Assembly (NCBI RefSeq): GCF_000340215.1 | Contig: NW_006921543.1 | Span: 1,302,001-1,366,000 of the forward strand | Direction of reading: 5' to 3' | Origin: Pseudocercospora fijiensis CIRAD86 | Lineage: Eukaryota; Ascomycota; Dothideomycetes; Mycosphaerellales; Mycosphaerellaceae | DNA: 64,000 nt | In this document: positions 22,501 through 32,437 of the stretch, piece after piece | How the letters are laid out: every line of letters begins with the position of its first letter | How positions within the stretch are numbered: the first letter of the stretch is position 1 | Translations under genes and position numbers: made by a program | The notes under the pieces: model-generated | Seen by the model: the letters and a program-made list of their open reading frames with translations, nothing else | Told to the model about the DNA's origin: nothing | The model's database searches: none

Positions 22501-22568
22501 TCGTACAGCTTTGCCTGGCTGGCCTTCAACACCGCGGCCAGTGCAATGGCGAATGAGCACCACAGCAT
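19524..22568 (-). CDS. ATH1: acid trehalase, GH65 family, secreted, 1014 aa
   Basis: It hydrolyses alpha,alpha-trehalose to two glucose molecules in the vacuole or cell wall space. The N-terminus is a signal peptide (about residues 1-19, hydrophobic core then ASQA). The mature region follows the order of fungal acid trehalases: an N-terminal beta domain with FSLANGYLGINVAAVG, a central (alpha/alpha)6-type catalytic domain including FWDSEVWMQPGL and YHLNGDIGLEFFNYW, and a C-terminal beta region with a discoidin-like segment. The many N-x-S/T sites fit a glycoprotein. Length (about 1000 aa) matches the family and no intron is needed. It is distinct from cytosolic neutral trehalase (GH37). The 3' end abuts an RIP-mutated remnant. 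The symbol is given by analogy to yeast ATH1; filamentous fungi often call it treA. Confidence 0.95.
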   Translation of the reverse strand: MLWCSFAIALAAVLKASQAKLYDTRFKATTWDSETWKIKTTLLDQAQYQSRFSLANGYLGINVAAVGPFFDVDEPVNGDVIQGWPLYDRRQSFATISGFWDSQPTTNGTNFAWLNQYGGESVISGVPHWAGLPIQVGSDLLDASVPAEQISHFSSTLDVRNGAMYWNYTWTPSSASPIHVSYAMFVHKLHVNQAAVRLQLTASEDTNATIIDLLEGDCAVRTNFVEKGSFPVWPVIWSAVSPDGLRNVTAYLFSALIGDDHAVSGSRKIIQEGDVVGGNSSSIAQSIQVALARGTTATVTKYVGAASGDAFDDPSSAALNASWYAASEGYDKLYASHVAEWHTVMPEDSVDDFRDENGDLPDNLDVQELAITAVTNPFQLLENTISANAVLAAGNNTQLAKNSISVCGLGGSCYAGLVFWDSEVWMQPGLVVSFPDSSKQIAQYRVDRGPQARQNVLTAYQSSQNETGKFSSEGAAYSWTSGRFGNCTGTGPCFDYQYHLNGDIGLEFFNYWAVTGDTDYFRHQLFPIYEAIAQFYADLVTFNETTGLYELYNATDPDEYANFQDNVGYTMLLMQSHLNSTNDIRERFRIGVNETWQDISNLITIPVSHDANIILEYKTQNGSIEVKQADIVLVDDFLQWPNPYTLSNLDYYAAAQSPDGPAMTYGVFSIVANRESPSGCSSYTYDLYGSQPYTRGPWFQFSEQLIDDASANGGTHPAFPFLTGVGGANRVAIFGYLGLRLNVDTLNVDPSLPPQIPQLSYRTFYWNGWPIKAVSNQTHTTLTRTGVPLTTANQTFEDSHIPVTQSLEGTKVHSLEPNGTITLKNREIGTTKTIPGNMAQCKPVTSEQDYEPGQFPLSAVDGAVSTKWQPRQANITSSLTVQLGGPPFVPITEIRFDWAQAPPKSYKVTFHNLSDITAVPPVNVTESNDVQVSDPYDAETADLIRPYMSNTTNVTLETPVWSARYATLEISGSHANDGTENEKNGTGASVAEFAVVSSDGKSLVMRVPAYRTPF

Positions 22569-23018
22569 GTTTTCTGCGACGCACTTTTGTCAGCGTACGA
22601 AACTGCGGAACACTCACCCGGTGGAATTGAGGCCGCTCTCCGCAGTCTGTCTTTGTGCGTGGCCTGACAAACAGATCACATTGATGGATGAAACGGAAAC
22701 GGAACTTGGAAGAATGAACACGAGCGTCGGCCCGACTCTCGCGAGTTCCGTGCGTGCCATGCATGCTTCATCTCGCGTGCAACATCCTCACCCGCACGTT
22801 GCACCCCGAGATTATTGTGAGCTGAGAGCTGAGATGGCTGCCGCTGCAGCTCTGGGGGCCTGAGGCTGCCTGCGCATGCGCATGCGCATTGACGTGGCTG
22901 GCAATGACGATGTTTCCCCGCCTCCCTCCCGTTGCACTTGCCCGCATTCGGTAGCTGGTGCCGTTCTCACGTGGTAGTTCTATTTCAGCCTTCTACGACC
23001 GACATGAGCTTCTACTGT
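22569..23018. other. promoter region of acid trehalase
   Basis: GC-rich. It contains a short GCGCAT repeat near 22872-22890. The plus-strand frame at 22447-22863 overlaps the trehalase start and is a shadow. The region ends at the left terminus of the Harbinger-like element. Confidence 0.5.
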
Positions 23019-23299
23019 ATCAGAGCGTTTTAGCCACTTGTTACGCCTACACTAACACCTTTAGGTAGGTCTACGGATATAGTCGTATAAGCCGTTAGAG
23101 TAGCTCTATATAGTAATAAACCGTACGTTTCCGAGCTGTCTCTTTCTAGTCGCGTATAACCGTATAAATATCGCGTTTTCGAGGCGCGCCTAGCTTCGAG
23201 TATAGGCTAGAAAGGTAACTGCTTTCGAGGTGTCGTAAACTCGCTAGTATAACGCCGGAAGACGAAGAGATATTAATCTTTATTATTCTCGTAGTAATA

Positions 23300-24400
23300 G
23301 TATTCGAATTAGATAAGCCGCTATAGTAGAAACAAGAGCTTACCGAGTACGAGTTCTTCGAGTAGACACTAAATAGCTAGCCGAAGTCGTAGTTTCCGCT
23401 ATACTATAGGTATATAGAATATTAGTATAGGAAGTTAAGTTAGAAGTTAAAGTATAGCGGCACCTCGTCGTCGCTAAGCTAACTAATAATATTGCCTTAG
23501 GTTTAGCAAAGTCTAGGTTAAGGAACTAGTAGAGGCATTAGATATTGCTACTATTAACTTCTATAATAGCATTAAACCGAGCCCGGAATATACGCTCTAT
23601 ATAGTGTTATAGCGCCTTACCTAGCCTTCTCGATAGGCTATCGCCTACCCTCTCTTTAGTAACTGCGAGTCGTACCTAAGTATCGTCTTTATAGATACGA
23701 TCGACTATCTCGTACGGCGCTTTAGATATCTTATCGAATAGTACCTACGATTACGAAGCTATAGTCGCCTTAAATACTTCGCTAAGGCAATAAGAAGAGC
23801 CGGCTTAGGAGGGTAGATTTAGGGCTTCGTTAACGGTTATTTCTAAGGATTCTATCGACCTACTATCGGTTAGAGAAAGCAGTATTCTAGGTATAAGAAA
23901 GAGTATAGTAGTAAGTACTAAGGCATTATTACACCGGACGGCATTATATCTTTAATAATAGGGCTATATAATAGCTCTAACAACGATTAGGAGATATATA
24001 AGACTTTAGGCGTTATACGCCGGCTTCGAAGAATAATAGACCCTCGTACCGGCCGTAGAATGCTATATCTTTATAGTAATCTAGTATACTATAGTGCCTT
24101 CGGAATAATAGCTCCTTATAAGCATTATCTTAGCCGCAAGATACTTACTGCTAAGCAACGGAAGTTTAATAAACACCTCGCTAGTCTACGTATTTCTGTC
24201 GAGTACGCATTCGGTTAAACTATACGCCTTTAGATATACAACACCTTTGCTAGGCAGCTATATATAGGCAAGCAGGCAGTTAGAGTCTTTATAATAGTCG
24301 GTACGCTATTAACTAACTACTATATTTGTATAGAAGGTTATAATTAAACGAGCGAGAAATACCTAATAAAGCCTCCGGACCTCTATAAGTACCTAGACAT
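23300..24400 (+). pseudogene. degraded Harbinger-type (DDE_4-like) transposase
   Basis: Around 23805-23990 one frame reads a Gly-Phe-Val-Asn-Gly motif where the family has Gly-Phe-Ile/Val-Asp-Gly. It continues with FYRPTIG, YSRYKKEYSSKY and GIITPDGIISL, a pattern typical of Harbinger-like endonuclease transposases. The first catalytic Asp codon (GAC preceded by T) has become AAC, exactly the change expected from TpG to TpA. Trp and Gln codons have turned into TAG and TAA. The gene is dead both by stops and by loss of a catalytic residue. Confidence 0.78.
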
Positions 24401-24999
24401 CGACAATCTATACGATACCGACTCGGAGAGCGATTAGATTCGCTTTACTATAGCGTTTACTATAGACAACCGAACAGCGGGTCTATTAACGTCGCCGCCG
24501 TATAAACAAGGTATGCTCGTCGCCTCTCGAAGTCGTAGAAGTCGCATTTGCGGAGATCGCCGGAGGTGCTAAGAAGTTTATATAGAGATACTAAAACTTA
24601 GATTCAAAAATTCATTTTATAATATATATATACCGTATAACAAAACTAATTATAGGAGATGTTTCGCTACTATCGAAAGTATATCTCTAATTTATTTGCG
24701 CCTTATATACTAAATGTTAACTATATTGTCGTACTATTCCTAAAGCTAAGGTAAGCTTCTTAGATCGGCGGACCTAAGTCGAAGTTCTCGGGGTTGAATT
24801 TACTTATTTACGCTTATGCCTACGCCTATAACTCCTGCCTCTACTTCTATACTATCTATCCTATTATTATAGCAAGATCTCCTTATATCTTTTGCATTCC
24901 TTTATTCAACTTAGCAATAGCTATCGTAGTTACTATGTCCTACTATGCGCTACTATCCGTACGAGAAGCTATATAACTTATTAACTTCTTTAAATCCGG

Positions 25000-26172
25000 C
25001 CGTAAGTTAGTCGACTCGTCGTTAACCGGCTTCTTACGCTTCTTCTATCTACGCGCTAACTATACACTCGCAGACCTATCTCTTCTACCTAATAGAGTTA
25101 GAGTCGGAGTTGCACTTAATAAAGACCTACGATTAAAGTTTAGTCGTACTAGCAGCGGTATTGTTAAGCGAGAGTCGTCTTCGTCGGTAGCGTTATCGAA
25201 GTCGCTTATATCTTCGTCCGGATAATCTATAGTTAGGTCTTAATCTTCTACAACCTCGTTATTATCTAATAGCGTATCTACTGTCTTTTTATCTCCTTGT
25301 CTAACTATTATCTTTGTACGCTTAATCTACGACTTTACTACTTCTATAGTTGCTACCTATACTATCTTCTTACGGTCGACTTCTTCCTATTTCTTCCTAT
25401 CCTTAAACGCTATCTAATCCTTTATTACTATACTTATATTAGTCTCGTTCTTAGTACTAGTCTTAGATAGATTAGCGAAGTAGGTACGCTACTATATCTC
25501 GTAGGTCTTTATTATACGGTCGAGACTATTATAGACAGGTCCGCTATTCGACTAGAAGAGAGCCGTTATAACGTTCTAGAAGCCGTCTCTAAATTAATAC
25601 TAATTGTCGTTATAGGTACGTGCTAATAGTAATAACGCCTCGTCGTCTAATCTGCCTCTTCTACTAGTATACGGTATTAGCACTAGAAGTCTACTATTCG
25701 CTATATTACGGCTGTCTCTATCTATGTCTCTAGTTACTATTTTACCCTCTTCTTTAAGCGTAGCGATAGCAGTCTTCCGCCGCTAAGAAGCGCTCTTCTT
25801 CTTTAATCGACTGGCCGCTTAACTCGCTATATCGCTAGACGTAGGTATCTTACTCGGTACTAGTATACGCGGTTATAGAGTGTCCGGAGATACTAATAGA
25901 CGCTCGATCGACGGCTTCGCTACTATCTCTTCTTATGCCTTAAACTAAGCCGCTCTCGCTATAGCGGCTCTTTAAGCGGCGGCAATATTATTAGTATAGT
26001 TAACGGCTACTTATTATGCCTTAACTTTAGTACGAGATAAGGCATTAATAGCTAGCGAGTCGTTACGATAGAAGTCGCTCGGTACTATAGAGGGCTCTCG
26101 AGAGGCCGTTACTAGAGCCGGAGTTATACTAGCGCGAATAGTAGAATCTAAACGGAATGTTATCTAAGACAT
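25000..26172 (-). pseudogene. degraded second ORF of the Harbinger-like element, possibly Myb/SANT-like
   Basis: An ATG at 26172-26170 opens a minus-strand frame that can be followed with RIP-type stops toward about 25000. A segment near 25690-25560 reads DDEALLLLARTYNDN and then a helix-rich stretch, consistent with a Myb/SANT DNA-binding repeat that has lost its Trp residues to TAG. Identification rests mainly on the known gene pair of PIF/Harbinger elements. Confidence 0.45.
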
Positions 26173-26347
26173 TATACTTTAATTTGTTAAGGAATGCTAA
26201 CAAAGTAGAGCAGTTCTAATAGTACGCGATTCTATACGAGTTCTACGCGTTACGGGCACGAGATGTAGTCTCTACTAAGCGGCCTCTTCCGCCCTGTCTA
26301 ACTATTCTCGACACTTGGTATCTAAACAAGGGCATAAGACCCACCTA

Positions 26348-26379
26348 TAGAGGCCGCTCCACAACCGGAGCGGCCTCTA
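26348..26379. repeat. perfect 13-bp hairpin in the right subterminal region of the Harbinger element
   Basis: TAGAGGCCGCTCC (26348-26360) and its exact reverse complement (26367-26379) are separated by a 6-nt loop ACAACC. It lies in the unmutated right end of the element and may be a subterminal transposase-binding site or a structural terminator. Confidence 0.8.
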
Positions 26380-26483
26380 CAGGTCCGCTTTAACCATTGC
26401 CTGATAGAGCCGCTAAGAGTGTCCGGATCCAGTATGTCCGAAGGTGTTGGTATAGGCGTAACAAGTGGCTAAAACGCTCTATC

Positions 26484-27384
26484 ACCGGCTGTCCAAGGTG
26501 ATGAACAGGCTCTCGTCTGCGCGGTCGAGAGCATTTGTTCCTCGCTACGGTTGAGCTGACGCCCCTCAATAGATAACGTATTGCCTAAGAAGGCAGGTTC
26601 TGTATCAACATCGAATCATGGAATGGTGTTGGTCATCTGCCATCCTTCCGAGGCCTGAAGAGGCAGGTCGTCCGTTCACAAAGTGTTGCTGAAGCCGTGC
26701 AGAACCAGAAATCCTTTCGCGAAACCCACTCCCCAAAGCATGGTACATTATGACCTGAAACCCTGTCTGGCTGTTTTGCGCCCGAGAAACTTCTGCCATC
26801 GGGAGACTCGTGGATTCGCGACAGTCTATAGAGCGGCGCAGCGGAATGCGGTTGAAAGATGTAGAATAATTAGCGGGCGGCTGCTTGTCCTTGTTGCCAT
26901 GCCATGCCATCATGCCATGACACTCGAAGACCCGCTTGTGAATAACAAGCACTCTCGCTCCAGGAATGTGTTGTTGCTTGAGCACTTCTTCATGCCGCTT
27001 GTGCCATCTTGGAAGGCTTGGGTTGTAGCACTAACATTGCTTGTTTCCTAAGCGAAGCCAATGAGCAGCAGCGCCAAGGGAAGTCACTACCAATGTTCTT
27101 TCCTCCACGCCACTCAAACGTCGCACTTCGCACATCGCGTGAAATAATGCATCGACTTCTGATCACCACCACGGCAAAGCGCCGATGTGGTAGCGCATAG
27201 AACCGCATGTCGCCGCCTCTGTGGGATCTTCACTCACAGACCCAACGGATCTCCACATCGCGTGGTACACGAAGGCTATAGCACTCAAGTTAAGTACCTC
27301 AGGTCGCACCGTCTTTCAGCTTTGCGCCTGCTTCCATCTCTTCCATCTCACACTGGTCACAGCGATCTAACAGTGCTATTGACA
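26484..27384. other. intergenic and promoter region of the peptide transporter
   Basis: Normal composition. Overlapping short frames on both strands (26605-27208) show no protein features. It is presumably the promoter and 5' UTR of the transporter starting at 27385. Confidence 0.5.
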
Positions 27385-29322
27385 ATGGCGACGAACCACG
27401 AAGATACGGCGGTGCAGCTGCATGCGACCTTCGAGCAACGTAACGGCTCCATCGGCGACCGCAAGAGCGTTGACATGACGGGCGCCCAACTACCGGTCAT
27501 GGAGAAAGAAGGCGCCGTGATGGCCACCGACATGGAAGAGCAAGCGACGCCGGATGACGCCGAGCCGACAGAGCATGAGAAACAGATGCTTCGCCGTGTT
27601 GGAGACAAGTTCCCAGCATCAGCATATCTCATCGCTGTCGTCGAGCTGTGCGAACGCTTTACCTGTGAGCTCCTACACGTCCATGGGATAGATCCAGATC
27701 GATGAGCTCACCATCTCTGCAGACTATGGATGCCAAGGACTTTTCCAAAACTACATCAACAATCGTCCAAGTGGAGTCGACGGGCCTCGAGGTCTTGGCC
27801 TGGGACACGCAGGTGCAACGGGACTGAACCTGTTTTTCCAGTTCTTCTGCTACATTACTCCCATCATCGGTGCCATCATTTCCGATCAATACCTGGGCAA
27901 ATACAAGACCATTCTCATCTTCGCAGCTGTCTACTGGGCTGGCCTGCTCATTCTCTGGACCACAGCTTTGCCCGTTTCCATCGAGAACGGATCAGCACTC
28001 GGTGGCTATGTGACAGCCATTGTCGTGATTGCCTTTGGTACGGGAGGCATCAAGTCCAACATCGCCCCTCTTATCGCCGATCAATATACTCGCAGACTGA
28101 TGGCCATCAAGACCTTGCCTTCAGGTGAGCGTGTCATCATTGACCCAGCCATTACCTACCAACGAATTTACATGATGTTTTACGCCTGCATCAACATCGG
28201 CTGCTTGTCCTTGCTAGCTACTCCTTTCATGGAGAAGTACAAGGGCTTCTGGACAGCCTTCTTGATGTGCTGGCTTGTCTTCTGCATCGGCGTGGGCGTG
28301 CTCATCTTCTGCCGCGGCAAGTACATTGTTCGGCCTCCCCAGGGCTCCATTATCACCGATTCTTTCAAGGCGATTGGCATGATGATCGCCAGCCGCAACG
28401 TGAATGCTGCCAAGCCATCCTGGCGCGCTGCGAACGGAAAGACGAAAGTTGTGCCGTGGAACGACCACTTCGTCGACGAACTGAAACGCGCTCTCATGGC
28501 TTGCAAAGTCTTCGTCTTCTATCCAATCTTCTGGGTTTGCTACGGCCAATTCAGCTCCAACTTCGTGTCTCAAGCCGCTCAAATGGAAGGCCATGGTATG
28601 ATTTCTGCGGTCGAATCGAGTTGATTGCGAATCATATTTGCTGACAATGTTCAGGAATGCCCAACGACCTCATGCAGAACTTCGATCCGATTACCATCAT
28701 CATCTTCATTCCAATCCTCGACCGAGTCGTGTACCCAATCCTCCGCAAGATGAAGATCGAGCTTAAGCCCATCGCAAGAATTACGATCGGATTCTTCCTG
28801 GCTTCTCTTTGCTTGGCTTATGCTGCAATCGTTCAGCATCTCATCTACAGCGCAGGTCCCTGCTACAGCAGCCCAGGTGCCTGTCCAGCTGGTATGGACG
28901 GCTTGTCACCACTCCCGAACCACGTCCACATTGCCGTTCAAACACCCGCATACGTCTTCATCGGTCTATCCGAGATCTTCATCTCCGTGACCGGACTGGA
29001 ATACGCTTACACTAAGGCGCCACCATCGATGAAGTCATTCGTGCAATCTCTCTACCTCTTCACGAACGCACTTGGCTCAGCTATCAACGAAGCCTTCGTT
29101 CCCGCAACCGGCGACCCCGCGATCATGTGGATGTATACTGGCATTTCCGTCGGAGCTGCCGTCACTGCCGTGGTCTTTTGGTTCACATTCAACCACTACG
29201 ACAAGCAAGAAGAGGAGATGAACAAGCTTGACGCTTTTGACTCTTTTACGGGCAAGGCTGGCGAGGAAAGCGAGACACATAGCCAGAATCAGCCCGAACC
29301 CCTGCCTGCTGAGAAGATATGA
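27385..29322 (+). CDS. PTR2-type di/tripeptide transporter (POT/MFS), three exons, 606 aa
   Basis: Exons are 27385-27664, 27723-28595 and 28655-29322. The introns (58 and 59 nt) start GTGAGC and GTATGA, and phases agree. It is a proton-coupled oligopeptide transporter of the plasma membrane. After a charged cytosolic N-terminus of about 85 residues come ELCERF plus YYGCQGLFQNYI in TM1, the first PTR2 signature with a spliced codon, then GGIKSNIAPLIADQY. The second PTR2 family signature appears as IYMMFYACINIGCLS. About twelve membrane helices follow, with the usual large loop near residues 290-340. The hydrophilic C-terminal tail is rich in Glu, Ser and Gln. Length fits fungal PTR2 proteins (about 590-620 aa). 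Confidence 0.95.
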
Positions 29323-29524
29323 AGTGTATCTACAGCACTCTGCGTGATACCAAAAAAAAAAATATCAAACTTGATATCCAGACCCCGCCTTCTTCTTCTT
29401 CTTCTTCCAACTCACATTCCACTAATATCAAAACCCAACATCACCAACCCCTCCCCTCCCCTCCCACAGTCCTCCTCCTACTCCTACAAGTCTCCATCCC
29501 CATGCCCGTTCCCCACCCTCACCC
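29323..29524. repeat. pyrimidine-rich low-complexity stretch
   Basis: It contains an A tract at about 29351-29361, a CTT repeat at about 29390-29408 and long C/T-rich tracts to 29530. It is the shared 3' flank of two converging genes. Reading frames through it are artefacts of composition. Confidence 0.7.
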
Positions 29525-29842
29525 TCACCCACACACCAAATTAACATCCTTCTCACACTTCTTCTTCCCCTGAATCCACCTACTCCCTTTCTCACATTTC
29601 ATCGGACGCGCCTCCAAACTCTGACACGTCGCATCCGTGCAGGTGCATGAATAGTACCCGTTACAGTCCACAGGGTTCGGGTAGAGGCAGTCGCTGCCAC
29701 TTTTGCAACTTTTTCCGGTCTTGCCGGGTAGTGGACAGTTGAAGTTGGGGCTGCTGCCGGCTGGGACCATGATGGGTTTGGGTTTGGCGATTGTTAGGGC
29801 TGGGAGGAGGAGGAAGAGGAGGTAGTAGAATGTGGATTTCAT
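29525..29842 (-). CDS. small secreted Cys-rich protein with chitin-binding type 2 (CBM14)-like pattern, 105 aa
   Basis: Residues 1-19 are a strong signal peptide (YYLLFLLLPALTIA). The mature protein of about 86 residues has ten Cys at 36, 46, 52, 60, 66, 68, 73, 83, 96 and 104. The run DCNGYYSC (Cys60-x5-Cys66), then Cys83 and x12 to Cys96, followed by Cys104, matches the spacing of chitin-binding type 2 domains, in which Tyr and Trp side chains contact chitin. Tyr63, Tyr64 and Trp89 fall in plausible positions. Fungal CBM14 proteins include cell-wall-protecting effectors of the Avr4 class. Whether this is one is inference, since four extra Cys and a Lys-rich tail differ. The gene is single-exon, with a GA-rich microsatellite directly upstream. 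Confidence 0.7.
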   Translation of the reverse strand: MKSTFYYLLFLLLPALTIAKPKPIMVPAGSSPNFNCPLPGKTGKSCKSGSDCLYPNPVDCNGYYSCTCTDATCQSLEARPMKCEKGSRWIQGKKKCEKDVNLVCG

Positions 29843-29862
29843 TTTTTGGTTTTGGTTTTGTT

Positions 29863-29906
29863 GGTGGGAGAGGGAGAGGGAGAGGGAGAGAGGGAGAGAG
29901 GTAGGA
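29863..29906. repeat. GA-rich microsatellite (GGGAGA)n
   Basis: An imperfect repeat of GGGAGA/GGGAGAGA immediately upstream of the secreted Cys-rich gene, on its promoter side. Confidence 0.85.
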
Positions 29907-30478
29907 GGGTGGTTTTTAATTAATTTTGCGATCCTATGACTACGGTAGTTTTTTTTGTTGTTGTTTGTAGATGAGGTTTGGAAAGGGATCTGGACATTCT
30001 AACTGCCGTTGGAGGGATGGGATGGAAAATGGCTCTGCACTAGGTAAGTGTAGTTTTTTGAAGTGGATCAGGTCCGTGCGCCTGCAAGGGGTTTGGCAGG
30101 TAAGTACATCGTTAGGACTAAGGACTAATCTACCGAGTTAAGCTTATCCTTACGCGTACGCCGACTAGCTTGAAGTAGCTTAAATTTACAGGGTTAGGCG
30201 GGTCGCGGCAGTGGTTACAGCACGACAAAGACGGAAGGAAGGTTCGCAAGGGGCTGTTTCACTGCTATAGAATTTTCTAGACTAACGCCAAAGAACCATG
30301 TGGTCGAGTCGAGTCTTAGTTATGGGTCTTGGAATGACTGTCACCGCCTCCGCTTTACCCTCGTCGAGGTCTGCGTGTATTTCTATGCTCTGCTCTCTGC
30401 CGTCCTTTCTAGCCCCCGCGAGAGCGGCGGGACGAGTTTTCGCGGCGCTGAAGTGCACCTCGTCCGTCTAGATGTTGT
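29907..30478. other. intergenic with a small RIP-like patch
   Basis: About 30115-30200 is TpA-rich and nearly free of CpA and TpG, like the RIP blocks, but too short to classify. The rest has normal composition and no supported gene. Confidence 0.45.
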
Positions 30479-31276
30479 TCATAATTCTGTGCCACTAAAA
30501 TTCTCCCCTGCTTCTTTGGATACATCTTCAAAACTTGTGAATAAATGGTCTAGTCGTAGAGGAGGGGAGTTGAGGACTATAGGTAGGAAGTCGAACATGC
30601 CCCAAGACTTTTCGTCTTCTGCATGAGGAGCGAGTCCGACCAGGTCATTTTCGCACAGAGATTGGATAGATTCTGAACTTCTATACACCCTAACAGTATC
30701 AGCTTCGTAGCTCGAGGATTCCGCTAAGACGCGTGCCTTGTTACTCGTATTCGAATAGTGCCTTTGTATGCTCGCTATGAATGCAAAGCCGACAAGTCCC
30801 TAGAGCACAACACTCTTCCGCTGCAAGAGAATGCCAAGACTCTATTGCTATGTTGGTGTTGCCGCGCTGACGTTTCAGTACCGCTCGAAGAAGCAGTTGC
30901 AGTGCCAGGTTTTGTAGTCGATGTAGGCTGACCAGCTCTAGGAGCAAAAGTTTCTGTTTCTGCTGGACTCGACTGATCTGACGATGATGTGTCCGTCTCA
31001 TCAGCCGCCGACACCGTCGTGGCAGAACTCCCCAGACCGCATAACTGTGGGAACATGTTCTCGCTCGACTATAGATATACCTCCTCAGTCAGAAAGGCAC
31101 GCACGATTCCCCATCCCATCACCAGCCCGAAAAAAAAACTCACCATCCCCATTCCCCTTCACAACCGCAGTCACCCATTCAAACTTCGACAACTTATCCG
31201 GATTTCCAGACTCAAATTTATCGGTACGATATAAGATTCCAAAGCGACCGACCGACTCATCATCTGCATTCCGCAA
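30479..31276 (-). CDS. possible multi-exon gene, unrecognised
   Basis: The minus strand has three pieces with protein-like composition. At 31276 a frame starts MRNADDESVGRFGILYRTDK and runs to a GTGAGT donor near 31150. A Ser/Thr-rich piece lies at about 31050-30870. A piece from about 30800 down to 30479 (VGFAFIASIQRHYSNTSNK ... GMFDFLPIVLNSPPLRLDHL) follows a CTCTAG acceptor. I could not find a splice combination that keeps all phases, so boundaries are unreliable. It may be a gene, a decayed gene or chance frames. Confidence 0.3.
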
Positions 31277-32149
31277 AGCAAAGCAGCACCTCGGACAACG
31301 CTGTTCGTGATCACGACATCTATCCCGCTAAATTGATCCCGGATCCCAACTTGTTTGAAGACTTCATCCTGCTTCGAATAAGAACGTAGGGCTAAGGAAC
31401 CATTTGCGTAATTCCTATAGAGGCATTGATTTGTAGCTGCGTCCGGGATGGAGAATGTTGATGATGATGATAATGGGAGACCGGAGGCGTCGAGGCAGCG
31501 AGCGAAGGTCCATTCGTAGGTCCTTGGATGTTTCCTGAGTCGGCTGTGTCTCTGTTATTAACTTTTTTTTTTCTTTTCTGGGGATTTTGGCTGGACGATG
31601 GACTGACTGATTCCAAGGGACATTGTTATTGCCGAAATTCTAGAGTGTTGTTCCGACAGACATGATGGCGAAGCTGTTCGGTGTTGCAAGTCGGGAAGAG
31701 AAGGTGAGCCTTGATGAGGACTTTCAGTCTTTCTCTGCTTGCGGCTTGGGTCGCGTCGCATCGCATATTCATATTTGCGCCTCAGCTTCCAGACACTCAG
31801 CTATGAAAGCATGTGCTCAGACTATGTAGAACCAAGTGAGGTGTCGATAACAGCCACGCTGAAGCTGCAGCCGTTAGACAGTTCTTTTTACTGCGTTACG
31901 CAAGCCACAAAAGCGGGTTACGCTGTGTAGTAGCGCTTTTGCTCAGCTGAAGCTGAAGCGCTACGCATTGTGCTCGAGCTGCTTCAAGCATTTATAGCAA
32001 CACCGCACAATTCAACAATTCTCGTCACAGGCGCTGTTAGAGAAGCACATATCATATAACCTACTCCTCCGCTCTTTCCCAAAGCAAAATCGCCGCAATC
32101 AATCGTCTTCGTGACTCCAACTCCACAACCTCCTCATAGCGCTTCGATC
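31277..32149. other. intergenic, no supported gene
   Basis: Only low-complexity or overlapping frames are present. A T/C tract lies at 31560-31580. Nothing recognisable was found on either strand. Confidence 0.45.
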
Positions 32150-32437
32150 TCAATAACGGTGCTCGGAAAGAGCACACTTGGTCAAGGTTGTAGTCGCGTC
32201 CTTATCTATAGCCTGAGAGATTGGGCAGACGATTAGACATTGTGGACCTTTGGTAACAATGTCCAAGGAGCAGTTGTGGCAATCAGTGTAGAATGTCGTA
32301 GTGTGAGCAGCTTGTTGCGGGCAGCAGCCGGAGGGATGATGCGTTATGGTCGAAGTACATGGGGTTGTCCGAGAGTTGTGTGTCCAGGCCAGTGGCATTG
32401 TGGCAAGCAAGACGGAGAAGAGAGTCGGAGTGATCAT
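32150..32437 (-). CDS. small secreted Cys-containing protein, 95 aa
   Basis: I start at the internal ATG (32437-32435) because it opens a typical signal peptide, MITPTLFSVLLATMPLAW. The upstream in-frame extension is Ser/Thr-rich and unlikely to be translated. The mature part of about 77 residues has eight Cys, including a Cys-Cys pair and a DCHNC motif, and is rich in Thr and His. Size, signal peptide and even Cys number fit a secreted fungal protein of the effector-candidate type. No family is recognised. Confidence 0.5.
   Translation of the reverse strand: MITPTLFSVLLATMPLAWTHNSRTTPCTSTITHHPSGCCPQQAAHTTTFYTDCHNCSLDIVTKGPQCLIVCPISQAIDKDATTTLTKCALSEHRY

Larger units (their letters stand above)
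23022..26480. mobile_element. RIP-degraded PIF/Harbinger-like DNA transposon, 3.46 kb
   Basis: The ends are inverted repeats beginning AGAGCGTTTTAGCCACTTGT. The first 28 bp match perfectly and similarity continues to about 45 bp. The trinucleotide ATC flanks both ends (23019-23021 and 26481-26483), giving a 3-bp target duplication as in the PIF/Harbinger superfamily. Inside are a plus-strand DDE transposase frame and a minus-strand frame from about 26172, the two-gene layout (transposase plus Myb/SANT-like protein) known for this superfamily. The interior has lost nearly all CpA and TpG. The right approximately 200 bp are much less mutated. Confidence 0.87.

Noticed and set aside
24794..24976. 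60-codon membrane-like frame in the Harbinger element
   Set aside because: Same artefact of AT-rich RIP sequence within a degraded transposon.
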